DNA from: Burkholderia sp. BCC0322
Lineage (GTDB): Bacteria > Pseudomonadota > Gammaproteobacteria > Burkholderiales > Burkholderiaceae
Direction: 5' to 3'
DNA length: 64,000 bases
Assembly: GCF_902833045.1 (NCBI RefSeq)
Contig: NZ_CADFDU010000017.1
Location: 1 to 64,000 of the forward strand
This document shows, piece by piece, positions 27,409 through 36,597 of this stretch (the first letter of the stretch is position 1; the number at the start of each line of letters is the position of its first letter). Made by a program: the position numbers and the translations under genes. Below the pieces are notes generated by a model that was given only the letters and a program-made list of their open reading frames with translations, was not told where the DNA came from and did no database searches.

Positions 27409-28989
27409 TCAGGCGCCCGGCGTCGGGTTGGCCGGGCGGGCGACGTAGCCCGCGTAGCCGGTGTCGGCCTGCGGCGCGGGTGCGGGCGTCGCGTTGCGCT
27501 CGATCCACGGCGCGATCTCCATGTCTTCGTAGCGCACGAGGCGGCATTTGCGCACGAGCGCGTAGCCGATCCAGATCGCGAGGAAGAACGGCAGGCCGAT
27601 GTAGGTCGCGGCGACACCGACCCAGTCGATCTTGTCGGAGAGGAACGCCTGGTAATCCTGGCCGAGCGCGACGACCGCGCACAGCGCGAATGCGAACAGC
27701 GGGCCGAACGGGAACCACTTCGACCGGTACGGCAGCTGGTCGAGCCGGTAGCCCTGTTTCAGGAAGCCCTTGCGGAACCGGTAGTGGCTGACCGCGATGC
27801 CGAGCCACGTGATGAAGCCGGCCATGCCCGACGTGTTCAGCAGCCACAGGTACACGGTCTTGTCGCCGTACAGCGACGTGAGGAAACACAGCGCGCCGAC
27901 GGCCGTCGTCGCATACAGCGCGTTGCGCGGCACGCCGCCGCGCGACAGCTTCGCGAAGATCTTCGGCGCGCGGCCTTCGACCGCGAGGTTGTAGAGCATC
28001 CGCGTCGATGCATACATGCCCGAGTTGCCGGCCGACAGTACGGCCGTCAGGATCACCGCGTTCATCACGCCGGCCGCGAATGCGAGGCCCGCGTGGCGGA
28101 ACACCAGCGTGAACGGGCTCACGCCGATGTCGGTGACGTCGCTCTTCAGCAGGCTCGGGTCGGTATAGGGAATCAGCACGCCGATCACGAAGATCGCCAG
28201 CACGTAGAACAGCAGGATGCGCCAGAAGATCTGGCTCACCGCGCGCGGGATCGTCGTGCGCGGGTTTTCCGATTCGCCGGCCGCGACGCCGATCATTTCG
28301 GTGCCCTGGAACGAGAAGCCCGCGATCATCGCGACGCCGAGCATCGTTGCCCAGCCGCCGGCGAACGGCGCGTCGCCGATCGTGAAGTTGCCCCAGCCCG
28401 CGCTCGGGCCGCCCTGCATGATCCCGAAGATCATCAGCAGGCCGACCCCGACGAACGCGAGCACCGTCAGCACCTTGATCAACGCGAACCAGTATTCGGC
28501 TTCGCCGAAACCGCGCACCGACAGCGCGTTGAGCGCGAAGATCAACGTGAGGAACAGCGCGCTCCACCAGACGCCCGGCACGTGCGGGAACCAGTAGTGC
28601 ATCACGAGCTGCGCGGCGACCAGTTCCACCGCCAGCGTCACGGCCCAGCTGTACCAGTAGTTCCAGCCGAGCGCGAAGCCGAAGCCTTCGTCGACGAACT
28701 TCGCGCCGTAGGTCGCGAACGAGCCCGACACGGGCATGAACGCGGCCATTTCGCCGAGGCTCGTCATCAGGAAATAGACCATCAGGCCGATCACCATGTA
28801 TGCGAGCATCGCGCCGCCGGGGCCGGCCTGCGAGATCGACGCGCCGGACGCGACGAACAGGCCCGTGCCGATCGAGCCGCCGATCGCGATCATCCGCAGA
28901 TGGCGGGCCTGCAGCGCACGGTGGAGGGACGGCTTCGCGGGCGGCGAGCCGGACGGACGGGGCGAATCGGGGCGGGCATCTGAATGCAT
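27409..28989 (-). CDS. AAT-family amino-acid permease
   Basis: A 526-residue inner-membrane amino-acid:H+ symporter with 12 helices. It carries the family start HLRMIAIGGSIGTGLFVASGASISQAGPGGA and the consensus loops PVSGSFATYGAKFVDEGFGFALGWNYWY and FQGTEMIGVAAGESENPR. Sequence resembles LysP-type permeases. It is upstream of the FAD oxidase on the same strand (151-base gap) and divergent from the amaB-like dehydrogenase, so lysine or pipecolate is the likely substrate. Confidence 0.85.
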   Translation of the reverse strand: MHSDARPDSPRPSGSPPAKPSLHRALQARHLRMIAIGGSIGTGLFVASGASISQAGPGGAMLAYMVIGLMVYFLMTSLGEMAAFMPVSGSFATYGAKFVDEGFGFALGWNYWYSWAVTLAVELVAAQLVMHYWFPHVPGVWWSALFLTLIFALNALSVRGFGEAEYWFALIKVLTVLAFVGVGLLMIFGIMQGGPSAGWGNFTIGDAPFAGGWATMLGVAMIAGFSFQGTEMIGVAAGESENPRTTIPRAVSQIFWRILLFYVLAIFVIGVLIPYTDPSLLKSDVTDIGVSPFTLVFRHAGLAFAAGVMNAVILTAVLSAGNSGMYASTRMLYNLAVEGRAPKIFAKLSRGGVPRNALYATTAVGALCFLTSLYGDKTVYLWLLNTSGMAGFITWLGIAVSHYRFRKGFLKQGYRLDQLPYRSKWFPFGPLFAFALCAVVALGQDYQAFLSDKIDWVGVAATYIGLPFFLAIWIGYALVRKCRLVRYEDMEIAPWIERNATPAPAPQADTGYAGYVARPANPTPGA

Positions 28990-29624
28990 GGCGGGCGCTG
29001 GGCGCTGTCTCCGGAATTGTTTTTCGGTGACGAAGCGCGACGCGTTGCCGGCTGCCGGCCGGGCAGCGGTAATGCGGTGCTGAAACGGGCCGGATGAACC
29101 GCGCCGCGATGCATGTCGCCTTCGTCTGTCGTCTGGCAGCCGTCACGGCGGCCGGCGGCGCGCCGGGTGCGTTGCACCTCGACGTCGCAACGATTGTGTG
29201 TGCCCGATGCATGGGCCGGCAAACGATATTTCCGAACAGGGTGATGCGGCTTTGTCATCAACTTGCATCACGTCGGGATACGTCCGATTGCCCGGCTGCG
29301 GGCGTTGGAAAAGTCCCGTATCGGCACGAGAATGCATCGGTCCGGCTCGCCAAGGTGTTGCGTTTTCGGAATGAAGTCGTGAGTTAATATCAATAGCGGC
29401 CCGACTTGTGGCCACCGACAATGTGTTTCATGGATCGTGCCGCCGCGAGGCGGGAGCGCGCCGTCCGGCGGGCTTCCGGCGGGGGCGCAGCGCGATGCGC
29501 CGTGCGGCGCACCGGGCCTGCCGCGCGGCGCATCCGCTTGCACCGGGCGCGCGAACGCGCTCCAATCGAATCACGCGGGCGGCGCTGCCGCCGCACCGAT
29601 CAATCTGTCCCTGAAGAGGAAGTG
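28990..29624. other. 635-bp divergent control region
   Basis: No convincing gene lies between the permease (left) and dehydrogenase (right) starts; it must hold both promoters. A possible promoter for the dehydrogenase is an AT-rich stretch with TTGCGT followed by TTAATA near 29357-29390. The GC-rich stretch after 29430 would be transcript leader. Confidence 0.4.
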
Positions 29625-31136
29625 ATGCAATTCAACGACATTCTTGCCGCGCTCGATATCGATCTCGCCCAGTGGAAAGGCAACGCGCTGACCGCGCGTT
29701 CGCCGCTCGACGGCGCGACGCTCGCGACGCTGGCCGTCGACACGCCCGCCGACGCCGAGCGCAAGATCGACGCCGCGCACGACGCATTCCTCAAGTGGCG
29801 CACGGTGCCGGCGCCGGTGCGCGGCGAACTCGTGCGCGTGTTCGGCAACGTGCTGCGTGAGCATAAGGCCGAGCTCGGCCGCCTCGTCACGCTCGAGGCC
29901 GGCAAGATCACGTCGGAAGGCCTCGGCGAAGTGCAGGAAATGATCGACATCTGCGATTTCGCGGTCGGTCTGTCGCGCCAGCTTTACGGCCTCACGATCG
30001 CCTCCGAGCGCCCGGGCCACCGGATGATGGAAACGTGGCACCCGATCGGCGTGTGCGGCGTGATCTCGGCGTTCAACTTCCCGGTCGCCGTGTGGGCATG
30101 GAACGCGGCGCTCGCATTCGTGTGTGGCGATTCGGTCGTGTGGAAGCCGTCCGAGAAGACGCCGCTCACCGCGATCGCGTGCCACGTGCTGCTCCAGAAG
30201 GCGATCCGCGAATTCGAGAAGACCCACCCGGGCGTCGCGCCGGCGGAGCTGAGCCAACTGGTGCTCGGCATGCGCGATGTCGGCGAGGTGCTGACGGCAT
30301 CGAAGAAGGTGCCGGTGGTCAGCGCGACGGGCAGCGTGCGGATGGGCCAGGAAGTCGCGAAGGTGCTGAGCCAGCGTCTCGCGCGCGGCATCCTCGAACT
30401 CGGCGGCAACAACGGGATGATCGTCGCGCCGAGCGCCGATCTGGATCTCGTCGTGCGCGCGGTCACGTTCGCGGCGGTCGGCACGGCTGGCCAGCGCTGC
30501 ACGACGCTGCGCCGCCTGTTCGTGCATCGCAGCCTGGTCGAACAGCTGCTGCCGCGCATCGAGAAGGCCTATGCGTCGGTGAAGGTCGGCAACCCGCTTG
30601 AAGAGGGCACGCTGGTCGGCCCGCTGGTCGATCGCGCGTCGTTCGACGCGATGCAGAAGGCGCTGGCCGATGCACGCGAGCAGGGCGGCGAAGTGAAGGG
30701 CGGCGAGCGCGTCGACGTCGGTCACGCGGATGCGTACTACGTGCGCCCGGCCATCGTGCGGATGCCGAAGCAATCGGCGGTGGTCGAGCGCGAGACGTTC
30801 GCACCGATCCTGTACGTGATGGTCTACGACAACTTCGAAGACGCGATCGAACTGCACAACGCGGTGCCGCAAGGGCTGTCGTCGGCGATCTTCACGAACG
30901 ACATGCGCGAGGCCGAGCAGTTCATGTCGGCAGCAGGCAGCGACTGCGGGATCGTCAACGTGAACATCGGCACGAGCGGCGCGGAGATCGGCGGTGCGTT
31001 CGGCGGCGAGAAGGAAACGGGCGGCGGGCGCGAGTCGGGTTCGGATGCGTGGAAGGCTTACATGCGTCGCGCGACGAACACGATCAATTACAGCCGTCAG
31101 CTGCCGCTGGCGCAGGGGGTGAAGTTCGACGTTTGA
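29625..31136 (+). CDS. amaB: L-aminoadipate-semialdehyde dehydrogenase (ALDH7)
   Basis: Oxidises alpha-aminoadipate semialdehyde (in equilibrium with piperideine-6-carboxylate) to alpha-aminoadipate in lysine breakdown. The 503-residue protein follows the ALDH7/antiquitin pattern: general base Glu258 in ILELGGNN, nucleophile Cys292 in GTAGQRCTT, and a C-terminal GGAFGGEKETGGGRESGSDAW. ATG 29625 follows GAGGAAG. It is divergent from a permease and FAD oxidase that would supply its substrate. Confidence 0.9.
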   Translation: MQFNDILAALDIDLAQWKGNALTARSPLDGATLATLAVDTPADAERKIDAAHDAFLKWRTVPAPVRGELVRVFGNVLREHKAELGRLVTLEAGKITSEGLGEVQEMIDICDFAVGLSRQLYGLTIASERPGHRMMETWHPIGVCGVISAFNFPVAVWAWNAALAFVCGDSVVWKPSEKTPLTAIACHVLLQKAIREFEKTHPGVAPAELSQLVLGMRDVGEVLTASKKVPVVSATGSVRMGQEVAKVLSQRLARGILELGGNNGMIVAPSADLDLVVRAVTFAAVGTAGQRCTTLRRLFVHRSLVEQLLPRIEKAYASVKVGNPLEEGTLVGPLVDRASFDAMQKALADAREQGGEVKGGERVDVGHADAYYVRPAIVRMPKQSAVVERETFAPILYVMVYDNFEDAIELHNAVPQGLSSAIFTNDMREAEQFMSAAGSDCGIVNVNIGTSGAEIGGAFGGEKETGGGRESGSDAWKAYMRRATNTINYSRQLPLAQGVKFDV

Positions 31137-31172
31137 TGCGGAGCGCCCGGGAGGGCGCTGCGTGTGAGAAGA

Positions 31173-31206
31173 AAGGGCCGGCTGCCGCGTCGCGGTGCCG
31201 GCCCTT
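31173..31206 (+). terminator. Terminator after the amaB-like gene
   Basis: A perfect 10-bp stem AAGGGCCGGC / GCCGGCCCTT with a 14-base loop, flanked by AAAG and TTCG, starts 37 bases after the dehydrogenase stop. It probably works in both directions, since the converging MscS gene ends at 31242. Confidence 0.7.
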
Positions 31207-31241
31207 CGTTCATCTGCGCGACGGCGGGCGTGCGAGCCGCG

Positions 31242-33689
31242 TCATGCGTCTCCCGCAGCCGGCATGTTCTGCACCACCAGCATCTGCGGGCTCGACAGCG
31301 TGATCCCCGCCGCGCGCAACTGCTTCAGGATTTCGAACAGCAGATCGCTCTTCGTCGAACCGGCGATCCGCGGGCTCGACACGTAACCCGTCACGCTCAG
31401 CGTGATCCCGTCCGGCGTGAGCTGGCTGAACGTGACCGACGGCGCCGGCTTCTCGAGAATCGCCTCATGCGAGCGATACGCGTCGAGCAGCAGGTCGCGC
31501 ACCTGCTCGGGATCGGTGTTCAGCGGGAACGTCAGCACCAGCGTCGCGACGCCCTGCGTGCTGTTGCCCATCGTCACGTTGCGCAGGTTCTGCGAGATCA
31601 GTTGCGAGTTCGGCACGATCACGGTCGAGCGGTCGCTGAGCTGGATCTCGGTCGCGCGCACGTTGATGCGGCGGATGTCGCCCTCGACGCCTGCGATGCT
31701 GATCATGTCGCCGACCTTCACCGGGCGCTCGGTCAGCAGGATCAGCCCCGACACGAAATTCTTCACGATCTCCTGCAGGCCGAAACCGATACCCACCGAC
31801 AACGCACTGACGATCCACGCGAGGTTGTTCCACCGGACGCCGAGCAGCCCGAGCGTCATCAGCACGAGCAGCACGTAGCCGACGTTGGTGAACAGCGTGA
31901 TCAGCGACACGCGCATCCCCGTATCCATGCCGAGCGCGGGCATGAACTCGCTGTCGAGCCAGCGGCGCAGCGAGCGCAGCAGGTAGAAGCCGATCGCGAA
32001 CCCGATTCCCGCGTTCATGATCCGGTCGGGCATGATGTTCAGGCTCTGCAACCGCTGGCTGCCGATCATCGCGATCGCGCTGTCGAGCAAGTCGCCCGGG
32101 GTCGTGCCGAAACCGCCCGTCAACAGCGCGATGGCCGCGATCAGCATCAGCAGGCTCGTGCCGAAACCGGACAGGACCGTGCGGGCCTGGTCGAGGTGCC
32201 GGTCTTCGAGTGCGAACAGATGCTTGATCTGCTGGCCCGTCGACAGGCTCGGCGAGAACAGGCTTTCGCTCGCGTCGCGCGTCAGCTGGATCAGGATGTA
32301 GGTGGCGCACAGCACGATCTCGAACCACACGAGCTCGTACGTGATGAAGCGCGCGACCGTGATGTAGCCGATCAGGAGTGCGATCAGCGTCGCGACGATC
32401 GCCAGCGTGACGCCGGCGTGGATCAGCCCGGCGAGCGTCGAGCGCTGCTCGGGCGCCTCGCCGGCCGCCGCGAGCCGACTACGCGCGCGGTTCGAGCGCA
32501 GCAGCGACGCGCCGACCGTCACCGCGACGACGAGCGACACGATCCCGCGGCCGAACAGCGTGACCGAGAGGCTCGTGTCGACGATCCGGTTGATCGATTC
32601 GAGCGTGCCGGACATCAGCAGCAACGCGGCCAGGATGCTGGGGAACGGCTTCATCGCGCGCGCGACGGGATCGGCGAGCGCGGGCAGGCGCCACGACGGA
32701 TGCTTCGTGCAGAGCAGCGCACGGCCGAGCCCGGCGATCAGTGCGCAGGTTGCGGCGAGCTTCGCGAACTGGTCCCACAGGTCGCTCAGCGCCGGCGTGA
32801 GGTCGTAATGGCGTGCGACGGCGAGGTAAAAGATCTGGACGGCGATGGCAGTTGCCAGCAGCGTCGACAACGCGGTCGACAACGCCAGCGCGCTGCGGCG
32901 CAAACGGGTGGCCGGCAGGCGGTTCACGCAGAACCACGCGAGCCCGCGCTCGATGAGCCGGCGGCCGCCCATCCATGCCGCGAACGCGGCAACCAGCAGC
33001 AGCACGGTGATCGCCTTTTGTCCCGGCACCCACGACGAGCGCAGCATGTCGAGCATTTCTTCGTTGAAATCGCCGAGCCGCTGGGCGTCGTCCGGCGAAA
33101 GATGGAACAGCGGCAGCCAGAACTGCGCGCTGAAAATGCCGCCCGAACGGAACGCGAGCTGGTTCTTCAGCAGGCCGCGATGCAGCTTCGCGAACTGCTC
33201 GTTCAGGTTCGTGAGGCTGGTCTTCTGGTCGGCAACCTGTTTCAGCGCCGCATCGATCTGAGCCTTGCGCGTATTCAGCGTGGCCCTCTGCTTCGCGACG
33301 GCCGGCGCTTCCGGCGCGGCGCCCTCGGCAGGCGCCGGACCCAGGACGTCGAGTTGCGCCTGGATTTGCGCGCGCTGCGGGACGAGATCGCTCTGCAGTT
33401 TGTCGACGTCGGTGCTCAGTTCCTGCGTCGAGTCGCTGAGCGCGTCCAGTTCCTTGCTGTTGGACGCGGTCGAGGTCTGCTGCTTGATGCGGTCCAGTTC
33501 CGCCTGCATCTGCTTGAGCTGCGCGACGGCGTCGTTCAGCGAGATGGCCGGGACGGGCGCGCCGACGCCGCTCGCGCTCGGCGCCGATGCGGCCGCCGGA
33601 AACGCCGACGCGGTCGCGATCGCGGCGAACTGCAGCAGCGCGATCAGTGCGATCCGGCGAGCGTAGTTGGGTAGTCGTTGTATGAACAT
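31242..33689 (-). CDS. Large MscS-type mechanosensitive channel
   Basis: An 815-residue inner-membrane channel of the MscK/KefA type that releases solutes under osmotic downshock. A signal peptide (ALIALLQFAAIATASAFPAAA) is followed by a periplasmic DUF3772-like coiled-coil region (residues 45-210) and about ten membrane segments. The MscS core comes last: pore helix near LAWIVSALSVGIGFGLQEIVKNFVSGLILL and the beta domain with VEGDIRRINVRATEI and VPNSQLIS. ATG 33689 is chosen because the signal peptide follows it; an in-frame ATG at 33824 would bury the signal. Confidence 0.9.
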   Translation of the reverse strand: MFIQRLPNYARRIALIALLQFAAIATASAFPAAASAPSASGVGAPVPAISLNDAVAQLKQMQAELDRIKQQTSTASNSKELDALSDSTQELSTDVDKLQSDLVPQRAQIQAQLDVLGPAPAEGAAPEAPAVAKQRATLNTRKAQIDAALKQVADQKTSLTNLNEQFAKLHRGLLKNQLAFRSGGIFSAQFWLPLFHLSPDDAQRLGDFNEEMLDMLRSSWVPGQKAITVLLLVAAFAAWMGGRRLIERGLAWFCVNRLPATRLRRSALALSTALSTLLATAIAVQIFYLAVARHYDLTPALSDLWDQFAKLAATCALIAGLGRALLCTKHPSWRLPALADPVARAMKPFPSILAALLLMSGTLESINRIVDTSLSVTLFGRGIVSLVVAVTVGASLLRSNRARSRLAAAGEAPEQRSTLAGLIHAGVTLAIVATLIALLIGYITVARFITYELVWFEIVLCATYILIQLTRDASESLFSPSLSTGQQIKHLFALEDRHLDQARTVLSGFGTSLLMLIAAIALLTGGFGTTPGDLLDSAIAMIGSQRLQSLNIMPDRIMNAGIGFAIGFYLLRSLRRWLDSEFMPALGMDTGMRVSLITLFTNVGYVLLVLMTLGLLGVRWNNLAWIVSALSVGIGFGLQEIVKNFVSGLILLTERPVKVGDMISIAGVEGDIRRINVRATEIQLSDRSTVIVPNSQLISQNLRNVTMGNSTQGVATLVLTFPLNTDPEQVRDLLLDAYRSHEAILEKPAPSVTFSQLTPDGITLSVTGYVSSPRIAGSTKSDLLFEILKQLRAAGITLSSPQMLVVQNMPAAGDA

Positions 33690-34164
33690 GGAATGCTTAC
33701 GATTTGCCGACGATACCGGTCGCCGAAAGGCGCCCGGAAGCCGGTGGTTGGCCCGGTAGCATGTTACCGGGGTGTGGCGACGAGCGATGTTCGAATCTGC
33801 GGGGGCGGAATCGTGGCGCCACATGGCGGCGACGGGCCACGATCCGGCGGCTTGTGCCCGGTTGACCGGGCTTGCGTGGATCGCGCCCCGCAGGAAAGGT
33901 CGCGGTTCGTGGTGCTCGGCGACGCTGATCGGCCAGATAGATGGTTACCGAATTTACATACCATTCGGGGCAAGTCGCGCCAAAAAATAGGGCGAGATAG
34001 CCCGTTTCGGGTGCGGGGTCGATCGCTGAGACCTTTCATTTTCCAGTCGTCCAGTCGTCCATTCGTCGGTACGATGCCGCGGTTCGCTGGCATGACGTCC
34101 AATATATGAATCGGGGACGGCTTCCGCGAGCTGAAAAACGAACAACGAAAAGAATCCTGAGAGC
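33690..34164. other. 475-bp lower-GC flank of the RHS locus
   Basis: No supported gene. Base composition drops toward the RHS start (34080-34160 is A-rich). A short direct repeat CAGTCGTC-CAGTCGTC lies near 34045-34062. The composition change marks the left edge of the RHS island. Confidence 0.4.
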
Positions 34165-36265
34165 ATGGCAGATCAGTAACTCCGCCGGGCGCGGAATATG
34201 AGCAGGCCACCCCGTGGCTGACCGATGTGCATCCGGATGACGTCGTGGCGTCCGGCGAAGGCTTCAACGCGTGGCTGATCAGCGTGACGAACGGCTATGT
34301 GAACGTCGACCGGCTGGCGACGGTGGCCAGCATGATTCCGGTCCTCAACAACCTCATGGCGCTGGCCGACGCGCTCACCGACATCGTCTCGATCATCCGC
34401 AAGCGTGGCGGTGAGCTGCTCGACTATCTCGGACTGGCGATCAACCTATCGGCGTGATTCCGTTTCCGCCGGTACTGGCGCCGATGCGCCTCACGGCTCG
34501 GCCGCTGCTGGCGCTGATCCGCAATCAGCCTCTGATTCACAAGCGCGACATCGGGGCCGCGGTCGTGTCGATCGTCGTCACGCACGTGCAGGCGTCGTTT
34601 TCGACCGAGGTCGAGGACTTCCTGACGAAGCTGCAGGCCGTGGTCAACGAGCTGATCGATCACTGCGCGGCGAAAGCGCAGGAGATCTTCACGGGTCTGG
34701 CCGACGGCATCGACGCGGTGGTGGCGGGCAAACTGTTCGATCCGACGAAGAACGAACAGGAAGCCGCCGAATACCGGCAGTTGATGAAGCAGAGCGGATG
34801 GCTCAGCACGGACCAGGTAAAGGGGGCGTGGGGTTACCTGTCCGAGTCCCTGGTGGCGAAGGGCAAGCGCAACGCCAACTCCGTCGGCATCACGGCGGCC
34901 GGGCTCGTTCCCGAGGAGTACGTCGCGCCGATTCGCTCGATTGCGGTGTCGTTGCGTACGTTGGCACCGGTGGTGGTCGCCAAGATCAACGAACTGAAGC
35001 GTACGACGGGGCTGGCGAAGGCGAGTCCTGTGGTGCCGGACAGCGTGGACAGCACGTTGCCGCCGGAAGTGCCGAAGGTGCTCGGCAATCTGTTGAAGGA
35101 ATACGCGGGCACGCACTTTGAATACGATTCACGCGGGAATTTGATCGGGAAGCGTTCGCCGTCGGGTAGGCAGCAGTACGAGTGGGATGGATTCAACCGA
35201 TTGAGAATTGCGCGCGTCGAGGAGTCTGAGCGGCGGCATGAGGCTCGGTATTTCTACGATCCGTTCGGGCGCCGGATCGGCAAGGACGTCGATGGTGTGC
35301 GGACGGTGTTCGGCTGGGATGGCGATCAGCTCGCTTATGAAAGCAGCGACGGCGGCGCCACGCAGTATGTGTACGAGCCGGAATCGTTCGTTCCGCTTGC
35401 CCAATATGTGACGGCTCAGCCGGTTGTGGGGATCCAGACACCGATGTGGAGCGATGGCGAGCCATATGTGCCGGAGCAGGATCCGCTGCAACGTGTGCCG
35501 GAAATGCAGTCGGACGCGCATTTGTTCTACTACCACTGTGACCAGATCGGCACGCCGTTGCTGATGACGGACGAGGTCGGCGAGGTAGTGTGGGAGGCGT
35601 CGTATCGGGCCTGGGGCGAAGCGCGGGAGGTGATCGCGCGGGTGTCGCTGCGGGCGGGTATCGCGCCGCGGAACCCGATTCGGTTTCAGGGGCAGCAGGA
35701 AGATGCTGAGACGGGGCTGAGGTATAACCGGAATCGAGACTATGATCCTAGCGTAGGGCGATTTGTTTCGAAGGATCCGATTGGACTCGACGGCGGCATC
35801 AACGTTTATCAATACGCGTCAAACCCCGTCGAGTGGATCGATCTGTCAAAGATTCGAGACTATGGCGTCATCTGGTCAGACATCTTGGTTCCGCTCGTAA
35901 GCGAAGCGGTGCGTGTTGCGATTGAAGAACTGGTGAATGACGACGATGTTCAGTTCATCCCGGCAGATATTAGAGCGAGCGGAGAGGCGATTGATGGCTC
36001 GTACTTCCTTCTCAACCCGACGAGGAAGGTTGACGTGGTTGATCACGACGCCTCCGAGCCGATGGTGGTGAAAGTGTCGGGATTTCCTGACGCCAAGGTC
36101 GGCTTCAAAAAGATGGTCTTGCGCCCCGAGTTTCCAGCCAATGGCATTGGTCGGCAATACGACTCCCCAACATACATTATCGTCGGGGATCAACTGGCTG
36201 ATGCTGTACTGCGTGCGACGAAGAAAGGAGTCAGATTCACTACGGGTATCCCACCTGCCGGTTGA
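34165..36265 (+). pseudogene. Decayed RHS protein gene
   Basis: The remains of an RHS (rearrangement hotspot) polymorphic-toxin gene. Adding one G after 34176 restores MADQVTPPGAEYEQATPWL; adding one G after 34447 restores LAINLIGVIPFPP. These are two one-base deletions. After the ~270-residue N-terminal region the protein jumps to the final RHS repeats (FEYDSRGNLIGKRSPSGRQ; RFQGQQEDAETGLRYNRNRDYDP; GRFVSKDPIGLDGGINVYQY), so the large central repeat cage is missing. The tip after 35845 is a lower-GC domain resembling Imm11/DUF1629 immunity proteins (LVSEAVRVAIEEL-NDDDVQF; YIIVGDQLADAV; GVRF). No VgrG or type VI secretion gene is nearby. Confidence 0.85.
35850..36262 (+). other. Imm11/DUF1629-like domain at the RHS tip
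   Basis: About 138 residues in frame with the RHS core, beginning right after NPVEWIDLS where an intact RHS core would read DP-GL and continue into a toxin. Features of the immunity family are an N-terminal VEFIP-like strand (VQFIPADI), YFLLNPTRKVDVVDHDAS, and the C-terminal YIIVGDQLADAVLRATKKGVRF. Codon use and GC are lower than in the core, so this segment came from elsewhere. Assignment is by eye. Confidence 0.55.
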
Positions 36266-36410
36266 TGCCAAACTGACCGGCCATGCCTGGAGCAGCAACT
36301 CGCTGACCTGCTCCGAGGATTTTCGCGACGAGGCCGTCAGGCGTGGCATCAAGGGAGTCGAATTTCCGGGTGTGGAGAGCGTAGATTGGCCGACGGTGAA
36401 ACCAATATGA
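36264..36410 (+). pseudogene. Second immunity-like fragment
   Basis: In a different frame just after the RHS stop, about 48 residues (DAKLTGHAWSSNSLTCSEDF, RRGIKGVEFPGVESVDWPTV) look like the end of another DUF1629-type immunity protein: G-H, a short strand, SEDFRDEAV, then GVEF. This parallels the end of the domain fused to RHS. It has no start of its own and is a remnant of a tandem immunity gene. Confidence 0.5.
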
Positions 36411-36597
36411 CGCCATGCTGCGCTCACCAATGACGGTGGAACCGGCTTGATCAAGGCGGCTCCGGTGCGTGGCGACGCTGGGCCGCGCGTCAGATGACTG
36501 ATGTGCTCCACCGCTCGCCTCGCTAAAATGCGCGAAGCCGCTCGCCAACGCCTCTCTGGTAGCGCCAAGACAATCAAGAATCCGGAGACTTGCCACC
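36411..36597. other. Intergenic end of the RHS island
   Basis: No gene seen. Composition returns toward the chromosomal average, and the promoter and leader of the MFS gene at 36598 must lie here (GAATCCGGAG ribosome-site region near 36580). Confidence 0.4.

Noticed and set aside
29094-29387. A possible 97-residue gene in the divergent region
   Set aside because: Composition is atypical, there is no ribosome site and no family resemblance, and the region must hold two promoters.
31164-33674. An 836-codon open frame on the plus strand
   Set aside because: It is the antisense shadow of the MscS channel, with low-complexity Arg/Gln/His composition.
33764-34267. A 167-codon minus-strand frame before the RHS locus
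   Set aside because: It runs into the antisense of the RHS N-terminus and has no domain or ribosome site.
34165-36410. Active RHS toxin-immunity pair
   Set aside because: Two frameshifts, loss of the central cage and an immunity-like tip with no toxin domain argue against a working toxin.
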